Below, in pieces: positions 48,296-59,468 of a DNA stretch of 64,000 bases. Numbering within the stretch: the stretch's first letter is position 1; every line of letters starts with the position of its first letter. Source of the DNA: Antrodiella citrinella (taxonomy: Eukaryota; Basidiomycota; Agaricomycetes; Polyporales; Steccherinaceae); assembly GCA_004802725.1 (NCBI GenBank), contig SGPM01000031.1:62001-126000 (forward strand), read 5' to 3'. The position numbers were made by a program, and so were the translations under genes. The notes below the pieces were generated by a model that was not told the origin of the DNA, made no database searches, and was given only the letters and a program-made list of their open reading frames with translations.

Positions 48296-51200
48296 CTATG
48301 CGGAATGAAGCTTGTGGACCGTCTCCAAGAAGTCAAGGAGAGTGCTCGCGCTCCACGCCTGCGTGCGGCACGAGTCGTTGCAGTAATCACCGTTCTTGTT
48401 CGTCAATTCGGGCAGACCAGCCCACGGGTCATCCTGAAGCTGCTTGCGAGGTGCCAACAGGATCTTGTGAAGGTGGTGAAGAGTCTCCGTAACATCCTGC
48501 AGGACCTTTCGTATCAGCATCATGACATCCGTCTCACATGAAAATACACACCTCCTTTCCAGCACCGACACGAGTATCGAAGTGCAAGTACGCGCGCAGG
48601 AAGTAGCCCAGAGGCCATCCCCACTCGGGTCCCTATAAACAACGTTAGACTTCGAACCACATCCACCCGACAACAGAAAACTTACATTGTGGTAGTTCAG
48701 TCCTTTAGCAATGGCGGCATCGGTACCGTCATTCGCATTATCGTAATACGGCCTGTACTGCAAATCGGCAGGATCAAGAGTCGCCATACCGAGCGGTCCG
48801 ACGAGAATCTTGTCTGCGAGCTTCAGGGCACCAAGCGCGTGCTCATCGTTGAATAATTCCGGGGCGACGGCCATGGCGATGGGGAAGTTGCATCGGAACT
48901 GGTAATCGGACCATTCTCTGCCCGCACCAGAGCCGAAGACGTCCTTGTAGATTCCTCTGCGGTTCACGATGCTCGGGTTGACGTTGTACTTGTGATCGTC
49001 GGCGGGGTCTTTAACGACATAGTCAAGAACTGAAAAAAAGATACACTAGATGATGACGACTCACCAGTAGGAATGTAGTAGCATTCCTCGAAGGATGCCT
49101 GGAGAAGATTGTCCCATTCCTTGTATGTGACCAGTCTCTGCTGACCATCAACTAGAGTAGAACATGAGAATTCTGGGGTCCATGATATTAAGAAGTCGAC
49201 TCACTGGTAGCCTCGACGCCCTTAAAAGGGAACTTCCCAGCGACGGACAACTGGTTCAGCCACCTGAGGGTGCTCTTCAACAACCCGGTGATCTCCACAG
49301 GCGCACCATCTCGAGGAGTTCCTGGCTTGCCTTTGGTACCCGCCTTGACTGACTCGCCCATCTTGTCCATCCAAGTACCACAGTTGTTCTCGTTACCACC
49401 GAAAATCAGTCCAGTCGTCCAATCCACCTTGATACTGATGTTGAACCCTTCGTCCTTCATCTGCATGTCCAGATTGGGTCCGGCGTTGTACTCGCGGAAG
49501 GAGATACCATCAGCATGACGTTGGAGGATCTCCTGTACGATCTCCGCGACGCTGCTGGAATACGCATATGCTTTAGGGTCATCCCAAGCGACCCAGGTAT
49601 CGTCGGCAGGGAACCTGCGTTTGACGGGCTCGGAAAGTAAAGAAAGACCATCAGGTGCCATTTGAACGTAGTCCTGGATGTTCTGAAGCATCCACCATGG
49701 CGAATCACGAGAGTTGTACCTAAAATGTGTCAGTTCGTGCGGCACAGAGCGCATGTAAACGAAGCGTACCTCGGGTTACGGACGGAGTCAAGCAAGTTGG
49801 GAATCAAACCATGCTTCAGAGTCGAAGCGAACGCCACGATGTGTTTCTTTGCACCCAGGAAGTTGCCGGTGGTAAGGAAAAGACCCCTCAGCGAAATGAA
49901 CACGTCCCTTCCCCAGCATCTTGCCCATCCGGAAGCGAAATGAGGTAGACCCGCCGCCAGCGAAGGAGTGGCCTTTCCAGGATCCAATGAGGCAGATTGA
50001 ACCATACCATGCATCTGGATAGAGCATAGGGCCAAATCGTGTGTGAGTGAATGACCAGTAGAGACATATTCTGAGCACTGTTCAATAGCGGCTCGTCGAG
50101 CGGCCTTGTACGCTTCGGAGATGATGATGGCGAAGTATTTTGGTCGCAAGAAGGGAGGTGCACTTTCTTTGACGCGATCAAAGCGTTCCTTGAACCATTT
50201 GGCGGGCTTCGCGAGATTGGGGAATGTATCGACTTGCCTGGAGGAGAAAAATATCAGCGCGTGAACAAGAAGATCAAGAAATTGCTCACCTCTCCAACCG
50301 CGAGTGAATGTAGTCGAATGACCACGACCCGTCCCTCAAGTGAGCACATAGAGGATGTCCCAAATCGTTGAACTGCATGATGCGTTTCAACGGGTGGATC
50401 CAACCTTGCAATCCACAGTACACGAGATCGCCCATCCCCGGTACGGAGTAGGCACCGATCTCGCCTCCCGTTGCATCTCTCTCCTCTCCTTCCGCACGAT
50501 GCAAAACGACATTGAGATCAACGAGATCGAGATCGCCGAACGCCTCTTCTGCGCCAGATATACAGAAGGTGTCCAAGTTCGCGGCCAGACCTTGAAGTTG
50601 AGTCTCGAAGACCATGATGCTGCCAGGAGGGAAGTAGTCGGGGACAATGACTTCGGCGAAGGGGCCTTCACCATCAAGACCCTGAGGTACAACCACCTCG
50701 GGAAATTCAACGAGTTTGCCTGGAAGACCACGCAGAATCGATGGGTCTTTGTCGGCCTCGTAAGAAGAGATGTCGATATGTGCGCCGTAGAGGAATTTAG
50801 CCTTGGTACGACGAAGTTTGATGGGGTTAACTGGACAGCGATCGATGAGCAAGGACTCAATGCAGGAAGAGGGTATCACATACTGAAGCCACGGTCTTTG
50901 TTCAGCTTGGAGAAAGCAGTGTGTGAGACAAGCAAGTAGCCCTTCTGCGTTGCAGGTTGTACACGATGCATGACAATGTACTGCAATAGCATAAGTCAAG
51001 ATTATAATCCCGGAATTGTATTGACACTCACATCGTTCTCCTGGTGGACATGACCCTCTTCAAAGCCTCCAAGCGCCATCTCCGTGTGAAGAGAGTTGAG
51101 CAGCCGCTTCGCTCTGGCGATACCACTATTCTCCTTCTGTCCGGTAATTTCGTACTTCCTCGATTCGCCAACAAGGTTCAATAGCTTAGGATACAAGTCA

Positions 51201-53756
51201 TCATACCCCTTGACGGAGCCGATAGCGCAATATGACCAAGCAACAAGAGCACCGGTGGAGAGCGCATCTTCCGCAGAGCGTTTGTCGAGATACGTCTCAT
51301 TGTCATGCGTCAGATCGAAGAAGAGCGCATGAGGAGAGGAGCCGTTGAGAGGAATGACAACGCAAGGACGAGTTGGACCTTTGCCAGTCGGCGGAGGAAG
51401 CTCCTCCTTGCTCGTCAAACATGCACCGTCCATAGATCCTATGCATATGCGTTAGATTATCTGGAGCACAAACCAGACGAAACACGTACCAATAGGCTTT
51501 CCGAGACCATGTCTATAGAGCAACCTCGAGAATTCCTTCGGATCCCAGGCATTTCCGGCCTCCCTAACGAGACTGTTGATACCCAGACGGCTCACAAACA
51601 GTGTGTCCATCTCCTCGCTACCTGTGAACAGCTCTGCGCAGACGTACAAGTCAGGGTTGACGACGCGAGCAGCATCCAGCATGGCCACTCCAACATGAAG
51701 GGGCGTGGAGTGACAGTTGTCGATACGAAATCCTTCGAAAGCTTTCGCCAGCGTAGTAACGTATTTCGTCATGTACTCCCAAAGCCAGGGGTTAGACTCG
51801 GGACCGTCTCCGTACCGTAGCTTGACACAGTCTCCCCAGACGATGACTTCACGTCGCAGATAGGATTTGGAAGGTGGAAGAGCAAAGTTCACCAGAGGAT
51901 CGGCGTTCCAGATCCATCCGTTATTGGCCAGTGAATATTTTGCGGGGTCGGAGTCCGCCTTGCCTTTGACACGCGTGAAGTACGTCTCGACAAAAGGCAG
52001 CCTATAAGCAAAAGGAATCAGAACAGAACAAAATTCATGATTGCAGCCACCTACTCCTTGGTGATAGGTCCGAGCTTAGGTCCATGCGCATCTAATCGTG
52101 TATACTGGACTCTGCCCTTGATCTGTTCCACGGCGGCATTTGTGTCCTCTTCCCATTCGCGGTATAGAGGCACGTTGAGCACATCCACGACACGAACCCA
52201 AGCATCCGCCAAAGCATCTGCGTCGCTCAGCTCCACAAAGGCGGCCTTCACGATACCTGCAGCTACAGGCCCATCGACATGAGCAACATAGCGCTTCTCC
52301 AGACTACGCAGGCCCTTCACGATCCCAAAGTCACGGACAATATCCGCAACCTCCGCCACCGTTTTGTGCGCGATATCCGAACCAGACCATGACGTCACAT
52401 CTCCTTTGGTAAGGGCAGCTTGCACCCCTTTCTTCTCGTTGATGACGTCCAGAACGTAGTATTGCCACATATCTAGCTGCTTGAGCTGGTCCTTGAAAGC
52501 AGCGATGAGGGTGTCGACGTCGGCTTGAGAGCTAATTGATGTTGGCAGTCCTTTAGATTTGAGTGACGCTGAGAAGCTAACCACCAAGTCGTCGATCTCG
52601 AGGGCAGGTGTCAGATGCGGGGTGTTGGCGGGGCTAAATCCTACACATGGAGTGAGTATGCGTCGATGCGAGTAAACGCGTCACGTACCAGCTTCTGGGT
52701 GGTCGACCAACCATGGGCTGTCATTCGCGGTATGGTTGAGGACGACGTCAGTTAGGGCCAAAAGACCGTACTCCTCCCGAGCTATCCTCAAGATATTCTC
52801 CATCTTAGCCACACCACTCGCAGCGTCGGTTATGTCTGCACCAAACATAGACGGCTCGTAGACCATTTGATTCCTGATGGAGTAAGGGCTGTTACTCTCA
52901 CCCCGCTCCTGTAGCGGGGTCCAGTGTAGCATGTTGTAGCCGCGCTCGCTCGCTTCAATAAAATGCTCCTCCCACCCGTCTACAGTCCCCATCCATTTCG
53001 AGACGACGGTCAAGATAGAGATGCCGTCCAGCGGAAGGTTGACATCAGTGGATTGAACGACGTTCCCGCCAGCGGAAACAGCGCCTTTCGAGACGATGGA
53101 GGAACGCGTCTTGGTGCGAAGGATAGGATCGATGTTGAAATAGCCTTCGCGTCCCTTCACGCGTGAACCCGCTGCATCTCCGTCGTATTCTACCCAATAG
53201 GCAAACGCGCCGGCATGGGATATTGGAAGGTCGATCTTTATCGGTTTTGAGAAGTTCGTGGGTAGCCTAATATCTGGATCAATATATGCGCCTTTATACT
53301 CGAAATTAAATACTCACTTGCGCTCCGTGAATACGTCTCTCGAAAAATATCCACCTTCCAGTGGGAAGTTGGTCTTGAAGACACCATTCCTGGAGGCAGG
53401 TGTCCCGGCGTCCAGAGTTACACGCAAGACGTATGGCCGGTATGCGGGAGGAAGACGGATGTACTAGCAATATAAACATTGAGTGTTCGAACTCATCGAG
53501 TCCGATGGATCCTCACCGATCTGTCCTTGCTTGGTCCACCGTCTGGGTCCAGCGGCAACTCGTATACTTTGATCGCCTGTTCACCCTGAGTGAATGCAGA
53601 CTCAAAGAAGTCTAACCCTTCATCTGCAGGGGTCTTGGGTGTCTTGGGTGTCGTCGGGGAGCCCGAGTTCAACACGGATGCTCCATTAGGTCCGAAGGAT
53701 GTCTTGGGGATTTGGACGGTGCCTCCGAGATTTTTGCTTTTTCTAACTTTAGCCAT
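48296..53756 (-). CDS. GDB1: Glycogen debranching enzyme (4-alpha-glucanotransferase / amylo-alpha-1,6-glucosidase)
   Basis: Bifunctional cytosolic enzyme that shifts maltotriosyl units and removes the remaining alpha-1,6 glucose of limit dextrin. Start MAKVRKSKNLGGTVQIPKTS (53756). Glucanotransferase part: GYNMLHWTPLQERGESNSPY, LALTDVVLNHTANDSPWLVD, FEGFRIDNCHSTPLHVGVAM (catalytic Asp), LYVCAELFTGSEEMD (catalytic Glu) and FFDLTHDNETYLDKRSAEDA. Glucosidase part (GH133): SGWARCWGRDVFISLRGLFL, RYNSRDSPWWMLQNIQDYVQ, DDHKYNVNPSIVNRRGIYKD, REWSDYQFRCNFPIAMAVAP and [20 protein letters not shown]. End LDFLETVHKLHSA. About 14 exons and roughly 1,550 residues; no missing motif was noticed. Confidence 0.96.
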
Positions 53757-54634
53757 GGATGGAAGTCGTTGACGAGAGGTATCAAGACAAGAAGAGAAAT
53801 ATGGTGGGCTCGCAGAAGAGGGAGCGGTGCTTTTATACGCGTTGCGCACCGCGGTGTAAGGGTTGAACTGGACTTGAGGCTTGCCCAAACGATCCAATCA
53901 GATTCACAGCGCGCGTAGCTTGCCATGACATCACTCTGGCTAGATCTTATCTTATCTCTCGGCCGGCAACGCGATCCTTACAACTTCCAGCTTGCAAAGC
54001 GGCCTTCCCGCCAGGGCCGACCACAACATACGGGAGCAACACGGATACTAGGCAGGTATCATATGTCGAGGACGACTATATGGTCTTCGGAACTGGGCAA
54101 GTCGCAGGTGAGTCTCGTGAACTGCAGCCTGATCATCTCTCACAGCGCATCACAGATACATCGTCTTCATTTTTCGTGTGTTCACTTGGCACACGCTGAA
54201 ACGTTGAACAGCAGCGTCAGGCCTCACGCGTACGTTTGATCGTGCGGTTGACGCATGCTGTATTGTAGACAACGAGATTGACTGCGATGAGGGTCTTTTG
54301 TGGTCCAGCAGATCAAGACTTATCGAATACGTGCATTTCAACCATCTCCTGCGCTATAGGCCTAGGGCTAGCGCTCTTTCTCGCCCAGAGGAGCACTCTG
54401 TCGGCACTCTACCTTGGTTCGTCGCGTTTTCAGACTGTGCGTGTGAGGGTTGCACGTGTTCTCTATTCTACGCGCGTATGTTGCAGTGTGCGGCAAATCG
54501 CGTTGCCAAAAATACCAGATGCTCATGTCTCGCGCGACAACATAGCAGAGAGAGCAATTGCTCTATGCAACGACGCGTATAGTAAACACGATAGGCCGCT
54601 CCTCGTACTATTTGGGGAGGCCTGACTGAAAGAC
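53757..54634. other. Intergenic, divergent to element copy C
   Basis: Promoter of the debranching enzyme gene (a TTTTATACGCG patch near 53830-53840 could serve as TATA on the minus strand) and a further 0.6 kb of overlapping short frames without content I recognise. Confidence 0.4.
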
Positions 54635-54674
54635 TAATCACGAGATCGATTCAAGCCATGTCAGCCTTCCTCCC

Positions 54675-54680
54675 TATAAA
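54675..54680 (+). promoter_or_regulatory. TATA box of element copy C
   Basis: CCCTATAAATTCGGG, same context and spacing to the start region as in copies A and D. Confidence 0.6.
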
Positions 54681-55068
54681 TTCGGGTACCACTCCTCGAC
54701 GGTCCCCCATCCTCTCTTGACCTCTTACCACCACCATCTTCAGGTCCCTCTCCTGCAGACTCAACTTCTTACGTGCCCCGTACTCCTATCATGATGGTCC
54801 GCAGGTATGTTACATACATACACAGCTTGCCATACACGAGTCTTGCTGAGACAGAGACATTAATCAGAGCTTCGCCGCGGCCGCTGTTCAATGTGGCCTC
54901 GTCGTCCTCGTAGTAGCTGACACGGGTGAGTAAAAGTTCCCATCAGTATCTGCCAAGTAAGAGCCATGCTGAGGCCCAGAATCATAGAAACCTCTCGTTG
55001 TCGTCATGGTCAACGTCATTGTCCGTTATCCCCCCAAGTGCTTGCTATCCGACACCGCGGCTGACAGA

Positions 55069-55128
55069 GTCCCCACTTAGCGTCTGCCAAGCAAGAGCCA
55101 TGCTAAAGCTCAGTGCCAGCGGCGATAG
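55069..55128 (+). other. Copy C diverged unit with TTAGCGT/ATGCTAA hairpin
   Basis: Arms at 55077-55083 and 55100-55106 pair over 7 positions with one G-U. Relative to the CAGCGT/ACGCTG stem, a C-G pair has become T-A on both sides, a compensatory change. Loop core CTGCCAAGCAAGAGCC. Confidence 0.6.
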
Positions 55129-55470
55129 AAACTGCTTGTTGTCATCTACTCCGTCACCTGACATGGTGCGTCCAAGTCCCCATTCAAGCAAGAGACATGC
55201 TAAGTGCAATAATATATCAGAGATGTGTCGCAGGTGGCCACCTCCAACCACGTCACTGGTCCTCAAGCTCTACTCGCTACCGCCGCGGTTAACTAGAAGC
55301 TGACATGGTGAGCCCAAGTTGTCACTCAGCCCCTGCCATGCAAGAGGCCTCAACTTATAGAAAACCATTGACGTAGTTATCCGTACCCTCCAGCGCGCTG
55401 TTAGCGCAACACAAGGTTCGCTCATGTTGAGCAGAAACAAGATACGTCATATGGGGTTTGTGAAGGCTAG

Positions 55471-56191
55471 GACAGCATGTCAAGCCGCGCGGGAGATACT
55501 GTAAAAGAGACTCAGACTCTGACAGATGTTTGCACAATGAGGAGTGATTCTGGAACGATATGCGAAGATGTGAACGTGGTCGGTCAGACTCACAGTGATA
55601 TTATTGCGTGCCAATAAGCTCCCAAAAAAGTCGAAGACAAAGTCAATGACCTACATACATACATGACAATGATACGTCATACAATTTTACAAGCACGGAG
55701 GAATATCGGGATAACTACATGCATGGCTTTGGCGCGCGTGTCTCGGATAAATAACAGGTCGGCGTCGCGCATCCGGATTCCGCGACCTCCCAACAGCAAA
55801 TATCATGCTCTCTCTCCATGAAAATTTCGTATCCAACACCCTGTATCTCCAAAGACCATTGGTCGGCCGAGTGTACATAAAAGAAACACAAAGGTCGAGG
55901 CCCTGCAAGCACCCCTCGTCGGACGGATCCCCAGCCTTCTCATGATTGTGTCATATCGTGTAAATATCTCTGTGATGCTGCTTACTCTGCCTGCGCACGG
56001 TTGTTATCATACCGCTCTTATGACCAGTAAAAGGACATCTGAACGCACGTACAGTTTCTAGTCTGATTTACCGGACAAAGAGAGGATCTGCAGGCTTCTC
56101 TTGACCCGCAATTACGTGCTAAAAAGAGTCCGCATAAAAGACTTTCAGCGTGGTGAGTACGCTGTCTCTTTTCCCTCTCTCTTGTACCACT
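55471..56191 (+). promoter_or_regulatory. Intergenic with MFS promoter
   Basis: No gene seen. GCATAAAAGAC at about 56132-56142 is a plausible TATA element for the MFS gene, followed by CTCTTTTCCCTCTCTCTTG just before the start codon. Confidence 0.45.
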
Positions 56192-58502
56192 ATGTCTGCT
56201 CACTCTTTGGCAGAAATCACGGTGGTGACCGAGTATCCACCTGCGGTCGATCATGACTATCCCCCGCGCTCCGTCGACGAAACGAACGTTAAAAATGCTC
56301 CTGGGTCACAATCAGGATATTTTGACTCAGCACTGGAGGAGGCTGATTCAGTCTCTTCTGTCGACCTCTCTGCCCTCTCCGTACCCACTTCTGAGCGCAT
56401 TCGAAGACGTTCAGTGCTGGAGAGGGTCGAACATGCACACAGGTCGCCATTAGGTGTCGCTCCAGCGGTCAATGAGTTTCCTGACCTCAGTCCTGTCTAC
56501 GAATACCCTGGTGTCCCCGCTATCCCTCTCACCCGCGCGTCAACTTCACTTCAGCCTGGACAAGATATTTCGCTATGGAGTACGCGAGAAGACTTGGAGC
56601 TAGCATCGCAAGCTCAGGGCTCTGCGGCGTCGACTGCACTGGCTATGACGTCGAGTCTGCCGCCGATCTCAGCCTCGCAACGCGCTGTATTTATGAGAAA
56701 GAGCTGGCTGCATCTTGCGCCTCTGTACTACTGTCTCTTTTTGCAAGGATGGAACGACGGAAGTACGGGTCCCATGCTCCCTACTATCCAGCGATACTAT
56801 CACGTCGGTCTATCTCTGTCTCACATGAGATCCTCATCTGACCTCAATTCTGCTCGTTCAAGGTTGGTTTCGCCATCGTTTCCATCTTGTTTGTAGTGAA
56901 CTGCGTCGTGAGTGGCATGTGTTGGGTTAGCGACGTGTGAACGCAACTCATGACCATGCATATAGGGATATATCAGCGGGGCCATGATGAACGTCTACCT
57001 CAACGATAGGTTCGGGTTTGGCAAGGCAAGTACCTTTCACCTCAGATGTGAAGGTTATGCGCTGATCATGTCTTCCTATCAGGTGCTAGTAATAGGCTAG
57101 TGACCCAATTGCTACCATATGCACTCTTATTCATCACATATCTTCACAGGAGCCTGTATTCAGCTCGTTGCCTATGTATTACTCAGCACAGGTGGCCCCT
57201 TCCCCGTGATGTGTCTAGGCTTCGGATTCGTTGGATGCGGGCTTGCCCTCCAAAACGCCCAGGCGAACGGGTTCGTTGGAAGTGCGAAAGAGCATGCCTC
57301 GACGAAATTTGGGCTACTGCATGCGTCTTATGGTGCGTTGATGGGTTTTCTACGTCCGTGTCACTCGTGTCTGATTGGATTTACAGGGATGGGCGCATTC
57401 ATCGCACCTCTCGTAGCTACCCAGTTTTCACAGCAACGACACTGGTACTTCCACTATGTCATCTCAGCTGGTATCAGTCTCTCGAATATCGTCATCCTCT
57501 ATCTGGTGTTCCGGTTCAGAAGCCAAGACGGTGCGATTCCTGATTCGCAATCTCCGAGATTTGTATGTTAATTCGCTGGTACCCTGTCTTCAGAGATATT
57601 CGCAGAAGAAGGACAAGCAGCAGGAGAGGTAGATCTCGTCAGTCAGAGCAAATACAAACAGATCATCAACTTGCGCATCGTACATTTCTTGTCTGTTTTC
57701 GCTTTAATCTACGTCGGTACGGAGGTCACACTTGGAGGTACGTCTTTCTGTCGTCTATTGGAGATGTGACCGGTCGAATGAGTTGTTTATAGGGTGGATT
57801 GTTACGTTCATTCAACAAAAGCGCGGCGGTGGTGCGTCTGCCGGATACATCTCCTCCGGATTCTTTGGCGGCACGTGTCATCTTCATCCTGCCACCTAGT
57901 TCGTGCGGTTGATCGGCTGCACAGGTCTTATGCTCGGACGCTTGTGCTTAATGTGGCTCAACAAGAAGGTATGTTTGTCAAATAAAAATCGCTCGCTCAC
58001 CCACTGACCACGGCGCAGATCGGCGAGCGGCGCGTCATGTTCTTATATGCCTTCCTCGCAATCCAGTACGTCGCCTTCCTTCCCTTCTATACACCCAACG
58101 ACCAACCCTTCTCGTCGCTTCTGATAGGCTCGAAGTAACAATCTGGGTTGTCCCATCCCTTTTCGAGAACGCCATCGCCATCGCCTGCATAGGCGTCCTC
58201 CTCGGACCCATGTACCCCATCCTCATGCACTACTGTACCGGTGTTCTGCCTAGATGGCTGCTCACTGGCTGCATGGGGTGGATCGGAGGTGTAGGCCAAG
58301 CTGGATCTGCGGTCTTGCCCTTTGTCACGGGTCTGCTTGCGTCGAAGTTTGGGATCGGGTCTTTGCAGCCTTTGTGAGTGTTTTGGTTATCTTGTGGATT
58401 GCGAGTGGGGGCTGAAGGTTTTGGCGTTGCAGTATTGTGTCGATGATGTCTACAATGATTGTTATATGGGCGTTCGTGCCCAAGTCGCGTCGTGTGGATT
58501 AA
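56192..58502 (+). CDS. MFS transporter (Bsc6/FucP-like), substrate unknown
   Basis: Integral membrane transporter. A long cytosolic N-terminus (about 170 residues, Ser/Glu-rich, from MSAHSLAEITVVTEYPPAVD) precedes LHLAPLYYCLFLQGWNDGST and GPMLPTIQRYYHVGF, the family's TM1 signature. Then CVGYISGAMMNVYLNDRFGF, VMCLGFGFVGCGLALQNAQA, KFGLLHASYGMGAFIAPLVA, IYVGTEVTLGGWIVTFIQQK, AGYISSGFFGGTVLGRLCLM, LLGPMYPILMHYCTGVLPRW and GGVGQAGSAVLPFVTGLLAS, ending WAFVPKSRRVD. About ten short introns; the first donor (at CACGTCGGT) is ambiguous. The gene is bracketed by element copies C and D. Its last exons have a duplicate at 47.7-48.0 kb. Confidence 0.87.
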
Positions 58503-58789
58503 CCTCACGTCGCGCGGGTTTGTAACCCTCACTAGGTGCATCAAAACCGTTCAAGTTGTCTACTTTCCTTCTGTGTCTAGATCTCATTCTTTTCTTTCTG
58601 GGTTGCGTGTTGATAGGTTGTGGCATGGGCATTGTGTACACGCCTTGTACGATCTCCTTGTATGCGATCTGTATTCATTTTGGAATCACACTCAGATCGT
58701 GGTCAAATTATAGCTCTTGCGTATTGAAGCAGAGAGAGGATACGTGCTCCGTTTTGAATTACAACAAACAACACGCATATACTATACGA
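58503..58789. other. 3' flank of the MFS gene
   Basis: About 290 bp linking the MFS stop to element copy D. The first part (AACCTCACGTCGCGCG) has a counterpart beyond the stop of the remnant at 47.7 kb, so the duplication extends past the coding region. Confidence 0.5.
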
Positions 58790-58886
58790 CACGACATATC
58801 GTTAGCGGTACGTGCAGAGGGAGGCTGACCGAAAAACAAACCTCGATTTCGATTCAAACCAACCACCACCCCGTCAGCCCCCTTCC

Positions 58887-58894
58887 CTATAAAT
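58887..58894 (+). promoter_or_regulatory. TATA box of element copy D
   Basis: CCCTATAAATTTGGGCACCC, matching copy A apart from few bases; start region about 30 nt downstream. Confidence 0.65.
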
Positions 58895-59282
58895 TTGGGC
58901 ACCCTCCCACAAGAGTCCCCCATCCTCTCTTGACCTCTTACCCCCACCATCTCCGGGTCCTTCTCCCTCCCGACTCGACTTCACCCAACGTACTCGGTCT
59001 AATTTGGTATGTCCTCACCCTCAGTCTGCCATACACAAGCCCAACTGATGCTTGGTCTCCTTCAGAGCTACCCTCGTCGACATCGCTGCTGTTGGACACG
59101 ATGTTCGCTTCTTCTTCTTCTTCTTCGTCGTCGTCGTCGAGGCTGACATGGGTGAGTCCAAGTTCCCACCAGCATCCGCACTGCAAGAAACACGCTGAGG
59201 CCAAGTTGCTCTAGATGTGGTCTTCCTCCCATCGTCTACTCCCTCGTTCGCCGTCGCGGTTGACAAGAGGCTGACATACTAG

Positions 59283-59350
59283 GTGCGTCCAAGTTCCCAT
59301 TCAGTACTGGCATCCGCCCGGCAAGAAAGTGCTGAGGCCCTGTGTTTTAG
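59283..59350 (+). other. Copy D predicted intron 3 with TCAGTACT/AGTGCTGA hairpin
   Basis: Arms 59301-59308 and 59328-59335 pair over 8 positions with one G-U pair where other copies have C-G. Donor GTGCGTCC, acceptor GTTTTAG. Confidence 0.68.
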
Positions 59351-59397
59351 GCATCCCTCGTCATTGTCGTCGTCGTCTATCTTAGAGGCTGACATGG

Positions 59398-59468
59398 GTG
59401 CGTCCAAGTTCCCACTCAGCACTGGCATCCGCCCTGGAAAGAAGTAGTGCTGAGGACCTGCATTTTAG
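59398..59468 (+). other. Copy D predicted intron 4 with 8-bp hairpin
   Basis: Arms 59415-59422 (CTCAGCAC) and 59447-59454 (GTGCTGAG), perfect pairing, loop 24 nt. The CTGAG of the 3' arm matches a fungal branch-point sequence. Confidence 0.7.

Larger units (their letters stand above)
54635..55470 (+). repeat. Hairpin-intron element, copy C (most diverged)
   Basis: Plus strand. The promoter block is shortened (CGATTCAAGCC), TATA at 54675-54680, then CCATCCTCTCTTGACCTCTT. Predicted introns: 54805-54867, 54926-54987, one from about 55069 to 55128 whose donor is weak (GTCCCC), and two more diverged units to about 55360. The stems CAGTAT/ATGCTG and TTAGCGT/ATGCTAA differ from those of A, B and D but still pair (with G-U pairs). 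Exon ends keep GCTGACAGAG and CTGACATGG. A frame from the ATG pair near 54791 gives MMVRRASPRPLFNVASSSS and stops, unlike the other copies. It lies about 0.7 kb before the intact MFS gene. Confidence 0.7.

Noticed and set aside
59021..59266. Minus-strand Lys/Thr-rich frame opposite element copy D (and the matching Ser-rich plus-strand frame) as a protein gene
   Set aside because: Both come from the TTC/TCG trinucleotide run, are not kept in copies A-C, and run across predicted splice sites.
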